NCBI GenBank assembly: GCA_033763995.1 | Contig: JANRJL010000007.1 | Coordinates: forward strand, 48,798-112,797 | DNA from: GCA-2737725 sp033763995 | GTDB taxonomy: Bacteria; Pseudomonadota; Alphaproteobacteria; Rhodospirillales; Rhodospirillaceae | Direction: 5' to 3' | DNA: 64,000 nucleotides | Shown here: positions 53,245-61,866 of the stretch, one piece after another | Layout: each line of letters starts with the position of its first letter | How positions within the stretch are numbered: position 1 is the first letter of the stretch | Made by a program: the position numbers and the translations under genes | Notes under the pieces: model-generated | Told to the model about the DNA's origin: nothing | The model's database searches: none | What the model saw: only the letters and a program-made list of their open reading frames with translations

Positions 53245-53802
53245 ATGAGCGAGCTCATCAAGGGCGTGACGCGCATCGGCGCGTGGTTCAACCGCCGCGC
53301 GGCCTTATTGGCCGCACTGACCGGCGCCGCGGCGATGTCGTCGCCCGGAACGGCCCTCGCAAAGGACGCCGAAAGCATCGACGTGGTCAAGAAAATCATC
53401 TTGGCCTGGCGGAAATTGGACGTCGAGGGCGTGCTGAGCCACGTCTCCGAGGACATCGTTTGGTACTCCCACGTCGGCGGCAAGGCGCCGTTTCGCGGCA
53501 AGCCGGCCATGCGCGAGTTTATCACCGCGCTGGGCAAGGGAATCACGGACAACAAGTGGCGCGTGTTTCACATGGCGGTGAAGGACGACACGGTCTATTG
53601 CGAGGGCGTGGACGATTTCAAGACCACGGACGGGAAACACATCGTGGTGCCCTATCTGGGGCTCATGAAGGTGCGGCGCGGCGTGGTGACGGAATGGCGT
53701 GACTATTTCGACGGCGGCCTCGCCGACCGCATGAAGAAGGGCGAGTTCGATTTCGCCAACGATCCGGTCGTCCCGCTGCTTGACCGCCCGGCCCTCTTTT
53801 AG
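53245..53802 (+). CDS. Limonene-1,2-epoxide-hydrolase-like protein, copy 1
   Basis: A 185-residue protein with a hydrophobic N-terminal segment (RRAALLAALTGAAAMSS), probably exported or anchored, then the NTF2-like epoxide hydrolase domain: VVKKIILAWRKLDVEGVLSHV, WYSHVGGKAPFRGKPAMREFI, EGVDDFKTTDGKHIVVPYLGLMKV and WRDYFDGG. The Arg of the R-x-D pair known from limonene epoxide hydrolase appears to be Gly here (EGVDDF), while Asp in WRDYFD is kept. GAAGGAG precedes the ATG. Divergent from the CoA ligase operon and convergent with the TonB receptor gene. Confidence 0.78.
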   Translation: MSELIKGVTRIGAWFNRRAALLAALTGAAAMSSPGTALAKDAESIDVVKKIILAWRKLDVEGVLSHVSEDIVWYSHVGGKAPFRGKPAMREFITALGKGITDNKWRVFHMAVKDDTVYCEGVDDFKTTDGKHIVVPYLGLMKVRRGVVTEWRDYFDGGLADRMKKGEFDFANDPVVPLLDRPALF

Positions 53803-53852
53803 AACGACCACGTAATCTCGCCGCAGGCGCGGCGCGCGATCGCCAAAAAGAA

Positions 53853-53884
53853 AATGGCCGGGAGCGGTACCGCTCCCGGCCATT
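53853..53884 (-). terminator. Intrinsic terminator for the TonB receptor gene
   Basis: A perfect 32-base palindrome, AATGGCCGGGAGCGGT and its complement, centred between 53868 and 53869. On the minus strand it is followed by TTTTCTTTTTGG, i.e. a T-rich tail, 24 bases after the receptor's stop. It may also stop plus-strand transcripts of the convergent gene. Confidence 0.85.
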
Positions 53885-53908
53885 GACTTATGACGGTGTG
53901 ATCAGTTC

Positions 53909-56344
53909 TCAGAACTTCAAGGTCAGGTCGACGCCGTACGTGCGCGGCGCGCCGAACTGCGACACCTCTTCGCCGAAGAACGGAATGATGTTCACGCGAT
54001 AGAGCTTGTTGGTGACGTTCTTTCCGTAGATCGCCACTTGCCAAGCCGCCTCGGGCGGCGACAACGCCGCGCGCAGGTCGAGCAATCCATAGCTGGGTTC
54101 GCGCGCGATATTGTCGGTCGCCCAGAACAGATTGCCTTGATAGGTGTAGTCGGCGCGGAAGTTCAACGCATCCGTCCAGCTTCCAACGCTGGTCGTGATG
54201 TCGATGCCGCCGCTGAGCTGGGTCTTGGGCGTGCGCTGGAGGCGATTGCCCGAGCTGACCAGCCGCTGTCCGGTGACCGGGTTGATGGCCGATTCGATGA
54301 AGTCCTTGTAGGTCGGGTCGACATAGGAACCGCCGGCCGAGACCTTCACGCCGTCGACGACGATGAATTCGAACTCGCCTTCGATGCCCTCGATCTTCGC
54401 GCTTGCCGCGTTGTCGGTGAGATTGCACAGGCACTGCGCGTTGGTCTGGGTGACCTGGAGATCGGTGTAATCCATCCGGAAAATCGACGCATTCAAGCGC
54501 ATGCGGCGATCAAGGAAACTCGCCTTGAAGCCCAATTCGTAGTTGTCCACGACTTCAGGATCGAACGGAATGTTGGCGGCGATGGCGCTGGTTGGCGTAT
54601 CGTCGTAGCCGCCGCCCTTGAAGCCTTTCGCGTAGCTCGCGTAAACGAAGAAATCGTCGGTGGGCGTGTACTGCAAGATCGCCTGCGGCGTAAACTTGTC
54701 CCACTTTTCGCTGTAGGCTTGGGTGAAGCCGCCGCCGAGCGGCGTATTGGCCGCGAGCGGAGTCAAGGCGAAGCGATCGGTGGGGTTGAACACGTCGCCC
54801 AAGGCCGCCGCCGTGCCTTTGACAACGCCGCCCTTCTTGTCTTCGGTGTAGCGGGCACCGACGGTGAGCTTCAGCTCATCGGTGAACTCGAAACCCACCT
54901 GAGCGAACGCGGCGTAGCTTTCGTTGTTGCCGTCGTTGTCCCATACCGTTTCGCCGCTCAAGGTCGCGAGCGGTCCGCCGGTCACGGGATTGCCGACGAA
55001 TAAACTGCCGATGAAATTCTCGCCGATGAAGTGGTCGACTTTCCGGATGTCGTCGTTGGCGTAGTAAACGCCGGCGATCCAGTCAAAGCGGCTGTCGTCG
55101 TTGGTCGACGTCAGGCGGAATTCCTGACTGAACGAGCGCACCTTGGCTTTTTCCCCGACCGGCTCGGCGAACAGGAATTGGCCGTTGTTGCTGACGGCGG
55201 GCGCCGTCAGGCCGCCCGGGCGCGTGGCCGCAACGAAGGCGACGTATTGCAGCCAGCGCGGGACGCTGCGGCCCAGGGCTTCCGGCCCCAAGCCGGTTTG
55301 ATCGTAAAGCTGCGCGCCGAAGCCGGTGCGGTAGCCGGTGAGCGAATTGAAGGCGAAGCCGTCGAACTGCTGTTCGATGTCCAACTTGTAGCCGGTGTTC
55401 TGGCGCCGCATGAACTGTTGCGTGGGGTTGGCATTGCCGACGTACTGAACGCTTTGCGCCATGTTGACGCGCGGATCCGTCAGGCGCAGGAAACGGCGCA
55501 AATTGCTCCAGGGGCGCGTGCAGTTCGTGCGCAAATAGCTGGTTTCGCAACCCGGTGTGCCGCCGTCGACCGCGACGACGTTGATGCCGTTGGTCGAGTC
55601 CTTGTTGAAATCAACCATGAAGCGCGCCTCAAGATCGCCGCCTTCGGGCGTGAACAGCAATTGAGCGCGGCCTTGGTAGGAGTCCAAATCTTCGACTTCG
55701 CGGTCGTGCAGGATGTCGCGCGCATAGCCGTCGTGATTGCGGGTCTGGAACGAAAACCGGCCGGCGATCGTGTCGCTCAAGCCGCCCGTGACGTAGCCGG
55801 AGACGAGTTGGGCATCGTAGTTGCCGTAGCCGACCAGTACTTTCCCCGACGAGTCGAAGCTCGGCTTGGCGCTAATGATGCTGAGGGCACCACCGACGAC
55901 GTTCTTGCCCAGCAACACGCCTTGGGGACCGCGAATGACCTCGATGCGTTCCAAATCGTAAAAGTCATAGTTGAGGTCGCCGGTGCGGCCGACGTAAATT
56001 CCGTCAACGAAGGTTCCGACCGACGGGTCGGCGGAGGGCGCGTCGAGACGGGTATTGGTGATGCCGCGAATGTTCAGTTCCACGTCGAGCGGCGTGCCGG
56101 CCGTCAGCGAGAACGCGGGCACGCTGTTGGCCAAGTCGCCGACGCTGAAAATCTTGTTGGCCGCCAGGGCGTCGCCGTCATAAGCGGTGATGGCGATGGG
56201 CGTGGTTTGCAAAGACGTCTCGCGCCTTTGTGCCGTGACGATGATTTCCTCCAGCACCTGAGCTTGCGCCATGTCGATGCTGGTCATGGCGAGCGCGGTC
56301 GTGCTGAGCAGCGCGGCGGCCATGGCTTTGTTCGTGAACGTCAT
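53909..56344 (-). CDS. TonB-dependent outer-membrane receptor
   Basis: An 811-residue receptor. Signal peptide MTFTNKAMAAALLSTTALA; TonB-box/plug entry LEEIIVTAQRRETSLQTTPIAI; plug end VEVIRGPQGVLLGKNVVGGALSII; barrel strands such as ERIEV..., FFVYASYAKGFKGGGYDD and a final GVDLTLKF with terminal Phe. The arrangement is typical of proteobacterial receptors for plant- or lipid-derived compounds. It is flanked on both sides by epoxide-hydrolase-like genes on the other strand and forms the centre of this cluster, so its cargo is likely the starting substrate of the pathway. Confidence 0.92.
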   Translation of the reverse strand: MTFTNKAMAAALLSTTALAMTSIDMAQAQVLEEIIVTAQRRETSLQTTPIAITAYDGDALAANKIFSVGDLANSVPAFSLTAGTPLDVELNIRGITNTRLDAPSADPSVGTFVDGIYVGRTGDLNYDFYDLERIEVIRGPQGVLLGKNVVGGALSIISAKPSFDSSGKVLVGYGNYDAQLVSGYVTGGLSDTIAGRFSFQTRNHDGYARDILHDREVEDLDSYQGRAQLLFTPEGGDLEARFMVDFNKDSTNGINVVAVDGGTPGCETSYLRTNCTRPWSNLRRFLRLTDPRVNMAQSVQYVGNANPTQQFMRRQNTGYKLDIEQQFDGFAFNSLTGYRTGFGAQLYDQTGLGPEALGRSVPRWLQYVAFVAATRPGGLTAPAVSNNGQFLFAEPVGEKAKVRSFSQEFRLTSTNDDSRFDWIAGVYYANDDIRKVDHFIGENFIGSLFVGNPVTGGPLATLSGETVWDNDGNNESYAAFAQVGFEFTDELKLTVGARYTEDKKGGVVKGTAAALGDVFNPTDRFALTPLAANTPLGGGFTQAYSEKWDKFTPQAILQYTPTDDFFVYASYAKGFKGGGYDDTPTSAIAANIPFDPEVVDNYELGFKASFLDRRMRLNASIFRMDYTDLQVTQTNAQCLCNLTDNAASAKIEGIEGEFEFIVVDGVKVSAGGSYVDPTYKDFIESAINPVTGQRLVSSGNRLQRTPKTQLSGGIDITTSVGSWTDALNFRADYTYQGNLFWATDNIAREPSYGLLDLRAALSPPEAAWQVAIYGKNVTNKLYRVNIIPFFGEEVSQFGAPRTYGVDLTLKF

Positions 56345-56904
56345 CTGATTTTCCCCTCCCAGGGCGTTTCTGTCCGGCAACTCGCCTCGCGGCGGCAAGG
56401 CGTCTTATAATTCCATCTTTTTCGGCACTTTAACGATCGCTTGTCCCCGGCGTCCTCGCCGCCCGTCATCATGACGCGACGAGACGCCAAGATCGCTGCT
56501 GTTGGTCGCAACCCAGCGCACGCCAATTACGAAATCCCGAGCGACAGCGCTTATGATTGAGCAAGCCGCTCCGGCGTGAGCCGCCGATCCTGTTCTTCAG
56601 CTTCCCCTCCCCAGAGGAATCCTCACAAGGCAATCGTGTCGCTTGAATCTGGCCGCGTGCAGGGTCACTTTTATAAACAGACCTGTATAATAGGTGCGGA
56701 AAATCAGGCTCGTCAAGCCTGCGGCGGTGAGCGCGGGCGCGGCGAAGCGCCGCACTCTGGCCGCGGGCGCGGCGCAGGGCACCTTTGCCTTCGCCGTCCC
56801 TGAATCAAGGTGTAGTATCGCTGACCGACTCTCATGCGCTTTTTCGTCGTGTGTGGCATTCCTGCCACTCACTTTTTCTCGGAACGCCTGTGGTGGCAAA
56901 CGTC
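56345..56904. other. Divergent intergenic region between TonB receptor and epoxide-hydrolase-like gene
   Basis: About 560 bases without a credible gene. It must hold the receptor promoter (AT-rich stretch near 56403-56430) and, at 56668-56691, the recurrent motif with a TATAAT box facing the plus-strand gene. Short open frames here have no motifs. Confidence 0.5.
56668..56691 (+). promoter_or_regulatory. Recurrent motif overlapping a TATAAT box (epoxide-hydrolase-like copy 2)
   Basis: CTTTTATAAACAGACCTG followed directly by TATAAT at 56686-56691. ACAG-AC-CTGT forms a small dyad inside it. Here the motif overlaps the spacer of the promoter, in contrast to the -35-like placement elsewhere, which favours a regulator site. 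Confidence 0.5.
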
Positions 56905-57402
56905 ATGAACAAACTCCTCAAACCTCTCGCGTTGCGGTGCGGCGCTGTCGTTCTGGCCGTCGCGGGACTCTTGATCGAAGGAACACACGCCATGGCCAAC
57001 GACAATGCCCGATCACCGCTGCAAGTCGCGCAGGAGATGGTGGACGCATGGAACACGCTCGACCTCGAGCGCATCATTGCGACATTCGCCGAAGACGGCG
57101 TTCTGCATAGCGTGATGGTGGAGCCGGTTCAGGGCCGCGCGGCGCTGCGCCAGCACTTGTCGGGCCTCTTGTCCGGCGCGACACGGCTCGAGCTTCGACT
57201 CAAGAATGTCGCGGTCGCCGGCAACGTCGTCTTCCTCGAACGCCTTGACGACTTTGATTACAAGGGCCGGCACGGCGCCGTGCCGGTTGTCGGCGTGATG
57301 GAAATCGGCGAGGGCAAGGTGAAGGTGTGGCGCGAGTACTACGATCGCGCCTCGCTCTTGCGCGAAATGGGCGTTGAGGCCATCCCCAAGGCCAATCACT
57401 GA
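56905..57402 (+). CDS. Limonene-1,2-epoxide-hydrolase-like protein, copy 2
   Basis: A 165-residue protein with a signal peptide (MNKLLKPLALRCGAVVLAVAG, cleavage near THAMAN) and an NTF2-like domain: SPLQVAQEMVDAWNTLDLERII, FLERLDDFDYKGRHGAVPVVGVMEI and WREYYDRAS. The R-x-D pair is present (ERLD), but the residue that is Asp in WRDYFD-type epoxide hydrolases is Glu (WREYYD). A GTG a few codons upstream is an alternative start. Together with copy 1 it flanks the TonB receptor gene, and both are predicted to be exported, so they may act on the substrate in the periplasm. Confidence 0.77.
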   Translation: MNKLLKPLALRCGAVVLAVAGLLIEGTHAMANDNARSPLQVAQEMVDAWNTLDLERIIATFAEDGVLHSVMVEPVQGRAALRQHLSGLLSGATRLELRLKNVAVAGNVVFLERLDDFDYKGRHGAVPVVGVMEIGEGKVKVWREYYDRASLLREMGVEAIPKANH

Positions 57403-57437
57403 GTCAAGCGACGGCGGCCGCCAACGCCGCCAAAGGC

Positions 57438-57965
57438 TTAGAATCTTTGATAGGATAAATCCTCGGGCCCCTTTTGACCCATCACCATGCGTGGATCTTT
57501 GGGATTGAACAAGCCGACGCACCAACCTTCGTTGCTGGGCGTGTCGAAGTTCCAATCGAACGCCATTTTGCGGTGTGCGATGCGCCATTCGCCGTTTCGG
57601 CGCTCAAAGCGATCGCAAATGCGGCCTCCCGTGAGCGTATCGAATGAGCCGGTCTCCTTGCGAAAGCGCGCAAACGTCAACACGTAGCTTTCCACGTAGG
57701 CGCGCGAACCCTCGAGACTGATCGAGATGTTGCAGATATAGTGGGCCAAGGCGCTCATGCTGCGGATGCGTGGAACCGCGCCTTGAATATAGGCTGCCGC
57801 CGGCCCGGAGTAGGTGCTGCCGTGTTCCTCGATGGCCCCGTCGTGGTAGCACGACGCAAGCAACGCCGCGTCGGCGCGATCCACGCCGCGCCCGTAGCGC
57901 ATCAGCACATCGCGAATTTCGTCCTTCGCGAGCATTTCATCGAGGCGTTCGTCCCTGCTCTTCAT
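57438..57965 (-). CDS. SnoaL-like (NTF2-fold) protein, copy 2
   Basis: A 175-residue paralogue of the protein at 50694: LAKDEIRDVLMRYGRGVDRAD, LLASCYHDGAIEEHG, ICDRFERRNGEWRIAHRKM, and similar ends (PKDPRMVMGQKGPEDLSYQ versus PDPRLLVRGGKKPNDILYQ). GGGAGA precedes the ATG. It follows the dihydrodipicolinate-reductase-like gene by 21 bases on the same strand. It probably catalyses an isomerisation or dehydration parallel to copy 1 on a related intermediate; no activity proven. Confidence 0.8.
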   Translation of the reverse strand: MKSRDERLDEMLAKDEIRDVLMRYGRGVDRADAALLASCYHDGAIEEHGSTYSGPAAAYIQGAVPRIRSMSALAHYICNISISLEGSRAYVESYVLTFARFRKETGSFDTLTGGRICDRFERRNGEWRIAHRKMAFDWNFDTPSNEGWCVGLFNPKDPRMVMGQKGPEDLSYQRF

Positions 57966-57986
57966 GCGCTTCTCCCGGAATAGCTT

Positions 57987-59051
57987 TCAGCTTTGTGTGG
58001 TACCCGTCCGTCGCGGCCGGTAAACCGGCGGCAACGCGACCGCGAATAAACCCGGCGCGGCCGCGACGACATGGGGAATGGCATTGGTCACCATGCCGGC
58101 AACCGCATATTGCGCCGCCCGAGTCTTGACCGCGGTTTCCGCCGGCTCGATCAAGTCCATGGTGATATCGATCCCCGGCTTGCCGCGAATGCCGACATTC
58201 CAATGATGCGCCCCCTCGAACCCCGGCACCGTGGGGCCCATCACCCAGTTCACGGAATGCGAAATGACGCGCTGTCCGTTCCTGATGCCGTGAAACTGCC
58301 AACATGTGGCCGCCACCGTTCCAGCTTTGATCAAACCGGCGCGCGCAGCGATGTCGGTCGGCGCCAACACAAGATTGTGGTCCGGCTCGATCCGATCAAG
58401 CGCCAGCCCCAACCGCGCCGCCAATTCCCCGACACATTGGCGATACATGTCATTGAACATCGCGGCAAACGAACCGGTCTCGAGGTCAATGTCCTCGGCG
58501 CGCGCGCCCATGCCCATGACGTCGAAGACGTAATTGGCGTTGGGCATGTCGAGACAATCGTATACCTCGCGGCAAGAAATGCTCTCCACATCGATGCAAA
58601 GCCCGCTGGCCACCGCCGCGAGCCGCTCGGCGATAAATCCGGGATTGACCCCCGTGCCGCACAACGTGGACCCGCCGATCCGGCAGCTGCGCTCGAGGCG
58701 GGCGGCGTGGCCAGCCCCGAGGCTGGCAGGATGGAAGTAGTTGTTGATGGAGATCACGTCCTTGCCGGACTCAAGCACGCGGCACACGTCGGCATCGTGA
58801 GCCGCATACGGCATCTGCAACAGCGGGCAGTGCAACACGACATCGGCGTCAAGCGCCAGAATATCGTCGATATTGCGCGTCGCTTTCACGCCCGTGAGTG
58901 GGCGGCGGGCGATATCGCCGGCATCGAGCCCTTCTTTCTTATCGCTGTACACGTATAGACCGACCAATTGGAGATCGGGATCGTCCAGAACCGCCCGCAG
59001 GCATGTTTTACCTATGGCGCCCGTGGCCCATTGAACAACTCTGATCGTCAT
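57987..59051 (-). CDS. Dihydrodipicolinate-reductase-like NAD(P)-dependent oxidoreductase
   Basis: A 354-residue protein of the group often annotated as dihydrodipicolinate reductase or amine dehydrogenase in catabolic clusters. VVQWATGAIGKTCLRAVLDDPDLQLVG is the Rossmann loop; HCPLLQMPYAAHDADVCRVLESGKDVISI, the stretch LCGTGVNPGFIAERLAA and QFHGIRNGQRVISHSVNWVMG are characteristic of it. It is twice too distant from lysine-pathway DapB to be that enzyme. Members cluster with steroid and terpenoid catabolic genes. The start at 59051 (MTIRVVQW) is chosen for homology. In an operon with the SnoaL-like gene; the recurrent motif lies at 59121-59127. Confidence 0.8.
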   Translation of the reverse strand: MTIRVVQWATGAIGKTCLRAVLDDPDLQLVGLYVYSDKKEGLDAGDIARRPLTGVKATRNIDDILALDADVVLHCPLLQMPYAAHDADVCRVLESGKDVISINNYFHPASLGAGHAARLERSCRIGGSTLCGTGVNPGFIAERLAAVASGLCIDVESISCREVYDCLDMPNANYVFDVMGMGARAEDIDLETGSFAAMFNDMYRQCVGELAARLGLALDRIEPDHNLVLAPTDIAARAGLIKAGTVAATCWQFHGIRNGQRVISHSVNWVMGPTVPGFEGAHHWNVGIRGKPGIDITMDLIEPAETAVKTRAAQYAVAGMVTNAIPHVVAAAPGLFAVALPPVYRPRRTGTTQS

Positions 59052-59103
59052 TCCGTGCCCCCCGCGCCGCGCGCCCGCCATCGGAGGCGAAAACGCTATG
59101 GCG

Positions 59104-59127
59104 GTTCTCAAGGTCTGTCAATGCAAG
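59104..59127 (-). promoter_or_regulatory. Recurrent CTTGCAT...ACAGACC motif before the reductase-like gene
   Basis: Minus strand CTTGCATTGACAGACC; TTGCAT at 59126-59121. The -10 region is poor (around 59097-59103). It shares ACAGACC with the site at 56668. Confidence 0.4.
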
Positions 59128-59257
59128 CAACTCGAACGCCTTGATTTCCAAGGCTCTCAGGACATTCCACTTGACGATCTGCGCGGGCGTCACTTAAGTT
59201 CGCGGCCCGACAAGAACAGCCGCGCCACCACCGCGCGCATCGGAGTTCGAGCGCGCC

Positions 59258-60172
59258 ATGACCGCAGCGGAACGAATCAAGAGCAAATTGCGGCTGCCGG
59301 CGATCGCCGCGCCGATGTTTTTGGTCTCCGGTCCCGACCTCGTGATCGCCGCGTGCCGGGCCGGCATCATCGGCTCGTTTCCGGCCAATAACGCGCGGAC
59401 CATCGAAACCCTGGAAGAGTGGTTCGATCGCATCGGCAAGGCTTTGCCGGCCGGCTGGCCCTGGGCCGTGAACATCATGGTGCATCGCACCTACAGCCGC
59501 ACGCAGGAAGAATTGGAATTGGCCGTCAAGTACCGTGTGCCCATCGTCATCACGGCGCTGGGCAGCCCCGCGACGATCGTCGAGCGCGTGCACAGTTATG
59601 GCGGCATCGTGCTCGCCGACGTCAACTCGATCATGTTTGCGCGCAAGGCCGCGGCCGCAGGCGTCGACGGCTTGGTCCTGGTCGCCGCCGGCGCGGGCGG
59701 GCATACCGGCCTGATCTCCGGCTTCGCGTTTGTGCCGGCGGTGCGGGAGTTCTTTCAGGGCATTGTGGTTCTGGGCGGCGCCATCGGCACCGGCCATGCG
59801 ATCCGCGCGGCGGAGTTGCTGGGGGCCGATTTCGCCTACTTGGGCACGCGCTTTATCGCCAGCACGGAAAGCATGGCGCCGGCCGCCTATAAGCAGATGC
59901 TGATCGATTCAAATGCCGAGGACATCATCCTGTCGGCGTCCATCACGGGCGTGCCGGCGAACTGGTTGCGCGCGAGCTTGGTCGAGGCCGGATTGGATCC
60001 GCAAAACATGCCGGAAAAGCAGGCCATGAATTTGGGGCGCCCCGAGGAGTCGGCGAAAAAGCGCTGGAAGGACGTCTGGTCGGCGGGACAAGGCGTCGGC
60101 GCCATCCGCCAAATCGAGCCGGCAGGCGCAATCGTGGAAAAGCTGATCAGCGAGTACCAGGCAGCGCGCTAG
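59258..60172 (+). CDS. Nitronate monooxygenase-family flavoprotein
   Basis: A 304-residue FMN-dependent TIM barrel of the 2-nitropropane dioxygenase family: LRLPAIAAPMFLVSGPDLVIAACRAGIIGSFPA, the stretch GIVLADVNSIMFARKAAAAGVDGLVLV, AAGAGGHTGLISGFAF (the His of GGHTG), VVLGGAIGTGHAIRAAELLGADFAYLGTRFIA. In catabolic clusters of this kind such proteins are often enoyl-type oxidoreductases and not true nitronate monooxygenases. The gene is 15 bases ahead of MaoC on the plus strand, clearly one transcript. Confidence 0.87.
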   Translation: MTAAERIKSKLRLPAIAAPMFLVSGPDLVIAACRAGIIGSFPANNARTIETLEEWFDRIGKALPAGWPWAVNIMVHRTYSRTQEELELAVKYRVPIVITALGSPATIVERVHSYGGIVLADVNSIMFARKAAAAGVDGLVLVAAGAGGHTGLISGFAFVPAVREFFQGIVVLGGAIGTGHAIRAAELLGADFAYLGTRFIASTESMAPAAYKQMLIDSNAEDIILSASITGVPANWLRASLVEAGLDPQNMPEKQAMNLGRPEESAKKRWKDVWSAGQGVGAIRQIEPAGAIVEKLISEYQAAR

Positions 60173-60186
60173 GCGGGCCCAACTCC

Positions 60187-60636
60187 ATGATGGGATTGTC
60201 GCAATTGGCCGATCGCCGCGGCGAGACATTGCCACCCGGAGATTGGCTCGAGATCACGCAAGTCATGATCGACGGCTTTGCCCGCCTGACCGGCGACGAG
60301 CAATGGATTCATGTCGATGTCGCGCGCAGCATCGCCGAATCGCCTTACGGGGCACCGGTCGCTCATGGGCTGTTGATTCTGGCGCTGATCCCGAAGCTCA
60401 TGCAGGGCGCTGCAAAGTGGGCGGCGTACACGACCGGCATTAATTACGGCCTGAACAAGGTCCGGTTCCCCGCGCCGGTGCGGGCGGGCCAGCGCATCCG
60501 CGCCCATCAGACGCTCGCCGCCGTCGACGCTTATCGAGATGAAGCGGTCAAGGTCACTTTGGCGATCACCATCGAGATCGAGGGCGAGACCACGCCCGGG
60601 TGCGTTGCCGAAATGATCGTTCTGCTGTTTCCTTGA
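60187..60636 (+). CDS. MaoC-like (R)-specific enoyl-CoA hydratase
   Basis: A 149-residue hotdog-fold protein. The hydratase-2 motif reads FARLTGDEQWIHVDVARS with Asp and His kept although the usual Asn-Pro is Gln-Trp; YGAPVAHGLLILALIP and NYGLNKVRFPAPVRAGQRIRA follow as in MaoC/PhaJ-type enzymes. It hydrates a trans-2-enoyl-CoA to a 3-hydroxyacyl-CoA, which the SDR proteins nearby could oxidise. It ends 25 bases before the stop of the convergent acyl-CoA dehydrogenase gene. Confidence 0.87.
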   Translation: MMGLSQLADRRGETLPPGDWLEITQVMIDGFARLTGDEQWIHVDVARSIAESPYGAPVAHGLLILALIPKLMQGAAKWAAYTTGINYGLNKVRFPAPVRAGQRIRAHQTLAAVDAYRDEAVKVTLAITIEIEGETTPGCVAEMIVLLFP

Positions 60637-60643
60637 GCGCTTC

Positions 60644-60671
60644 CAACCTAGAGCTTGCAACCTAGAGCTTG
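60644..60671. repeat. 14-bp tandem duplication over the acyl-CoA dehydrogenase stop codon
   Basis: CAACCTAGAGCTTG occurs twice head to tail (60644-60657, 60658-60671). It duplicates the last sense codons and the TAG stop of the minus-strand gene, a harmless slippage trace. Confidence 0.8.
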
Positions 60672-61864
60672 CCGATTTCCATTTTCGCGACCGATTCGAT
60701 GTGGACCTCGTCGGGGCCATCGGCCAGGCGCAACGTCCGCGCGTGCGCGTGGGCCGCGGCCAGGAAAAAATCCTGGCTCACGCCGGCCGCGCCGTGAACC
60801 TGGATCGCCCGGTCGATCACATCGCAGGCCATGCGCGGCGCCACCACCTTGATCATCGCGATCGCCTTGCGCGCCGCCTTGTTGCCGTGGAGATCCATGC
60901 TTTCGGCCGCCGACAGCACCAGCAACCGGGCCTGGTCGATCTCCATCCGCGACAACGCAATGGCGTGACGCACGCTGCCTTGCCGCGCGAGCGGGCCGCC
61001 GAAGGCGATCCGGCTTCTGGCGCGCGCGACCATCAGTTCCAATGCCCGCTCGGCCAATCCGATCAGCCGCATGCAATGATGAATGCGCCCGGGCCCGAGA
61101 CGGCCTTGGGCAATCTCGAACCCGCGCCCCTCGCCCAGCAAGATATTGGCCGCCGGGACGCGCGCGTTCTCGAACACCAGCTCGGCATGGCCGTGGGGCG
61201 CGTCGTCGTAGCCATAGACCGACATGGGCCGCACGATCTTGACGCCCGGCGTATCCATGGGCACCAGAATCATCGATTGCTGCTGATGCTTCGCCGCCGC
61301 CGGATCGGTCTTGCCCATGAGAATGATGATCTTGCAGCGCGGATCCATGGCGCCGGAAATCCACCATTTGCGCCCGTTGATGACATAAGCATCGCCCGAG
61401 CGGACGATTTGGCAGGCAATATTGGTGGCATCCGACGAGGCGACATCGGGTTCGGTCATGGCAAAACACGACCGGATCTCGCCCGCCAGCAACGGATCCA
61501 GCCAGCGACGCTTCTGCTCTTCCGTGCCGTACCGCTCCAACACTTCCATGTTGCCGGTATCGGGCGCCGCGCAATTGAAGACCTCCGGGGCGATCAGCGC
61601 GCGGCCCATGATCTCGCACAGCGGCGCATAGTCGAGATTGGTCAGCCCCGCGCCGCGCGCGGAGGCCGGCAGGAACAAATTCCATAATCCCTCCGCCTTG
61701 GCCTTGGACTTCAGCGCTTCCATGACGGGCGGAATCTGCCAGCGACTGGCCGCGGCCGCATGCTGAGCGGCATAGACGGATTCATTGGGGTAGATGTGCT
61801 CCTGCATGAAGGCCTGGAGGCGCTCCTGCAGAAGCCGGGCTTTGGGCGAGAGCGTGAAACTCAT
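60662..61864 (-). CDS. Acyl-CoA dehydrogenase, ACAD10/11 (LvaC-like) type
   Basis: A 400-residue FAD enzyme. SCFAMTEPDVASSDATNIACQI, the stretch INGRKWWISGAMDPRCKIIILMGKTDP, VYGYDDAPHGHAELVFENARVP, RARSRIAFGGPLARQGSVRH and IQVHGAAGVSQDFFLAAAHAHARTLRLADGPDEVH place it with the ACAD10/11 group; at the end, the SQD region replaces the Glu-containing loop of MCAD-type enzymes. In this group the partner kinase phosphorylates a 4-hydroxyacyl-CoA and the dehydrogenase-like protein handles the phosphorylated product. The kinase-like gene is 2 bases upstream, the same pairing as in mammalian ACAD11 (fused) and Pseudomonas LvaA/LvaC. Confidence 0.88.
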   Translation of the reverse strand: MSFTLSPKARLLQERLQAFMQEHIYPNESVYAAQHAAAASRWQIPPVMEALKSKAKAEGLWNLFLPASARGAGLTNLDYAPLCEIMGRALIAPEVFNCAAPDTGNMEVLERYGTEEQKRRWLDPLLAGEIRSCFAMTEPDVASSDATNIACQIVRSGDAYVINGRKWWISGAMDPRCKIIILMGKTDPAAAKHQQQSMILVPMDTPGVKIVRPMSVYGYDDAPHGHAELVFENARVPAANILLGEGRGFEIAQGRLGPGRIHHCMRLIGLAERALELMVARARSRIAFGGPLARQGSVRHAIALSRMEIDQARLLVLSAAESMDLHGNKAARKAIAMIKVVAPRMACDVIDRAIQVHGAAGVSQDFFLAAAHAHARTLRLADGPDEVHIESVAKMEIGKL

Positions 61865-61866
61865 GG

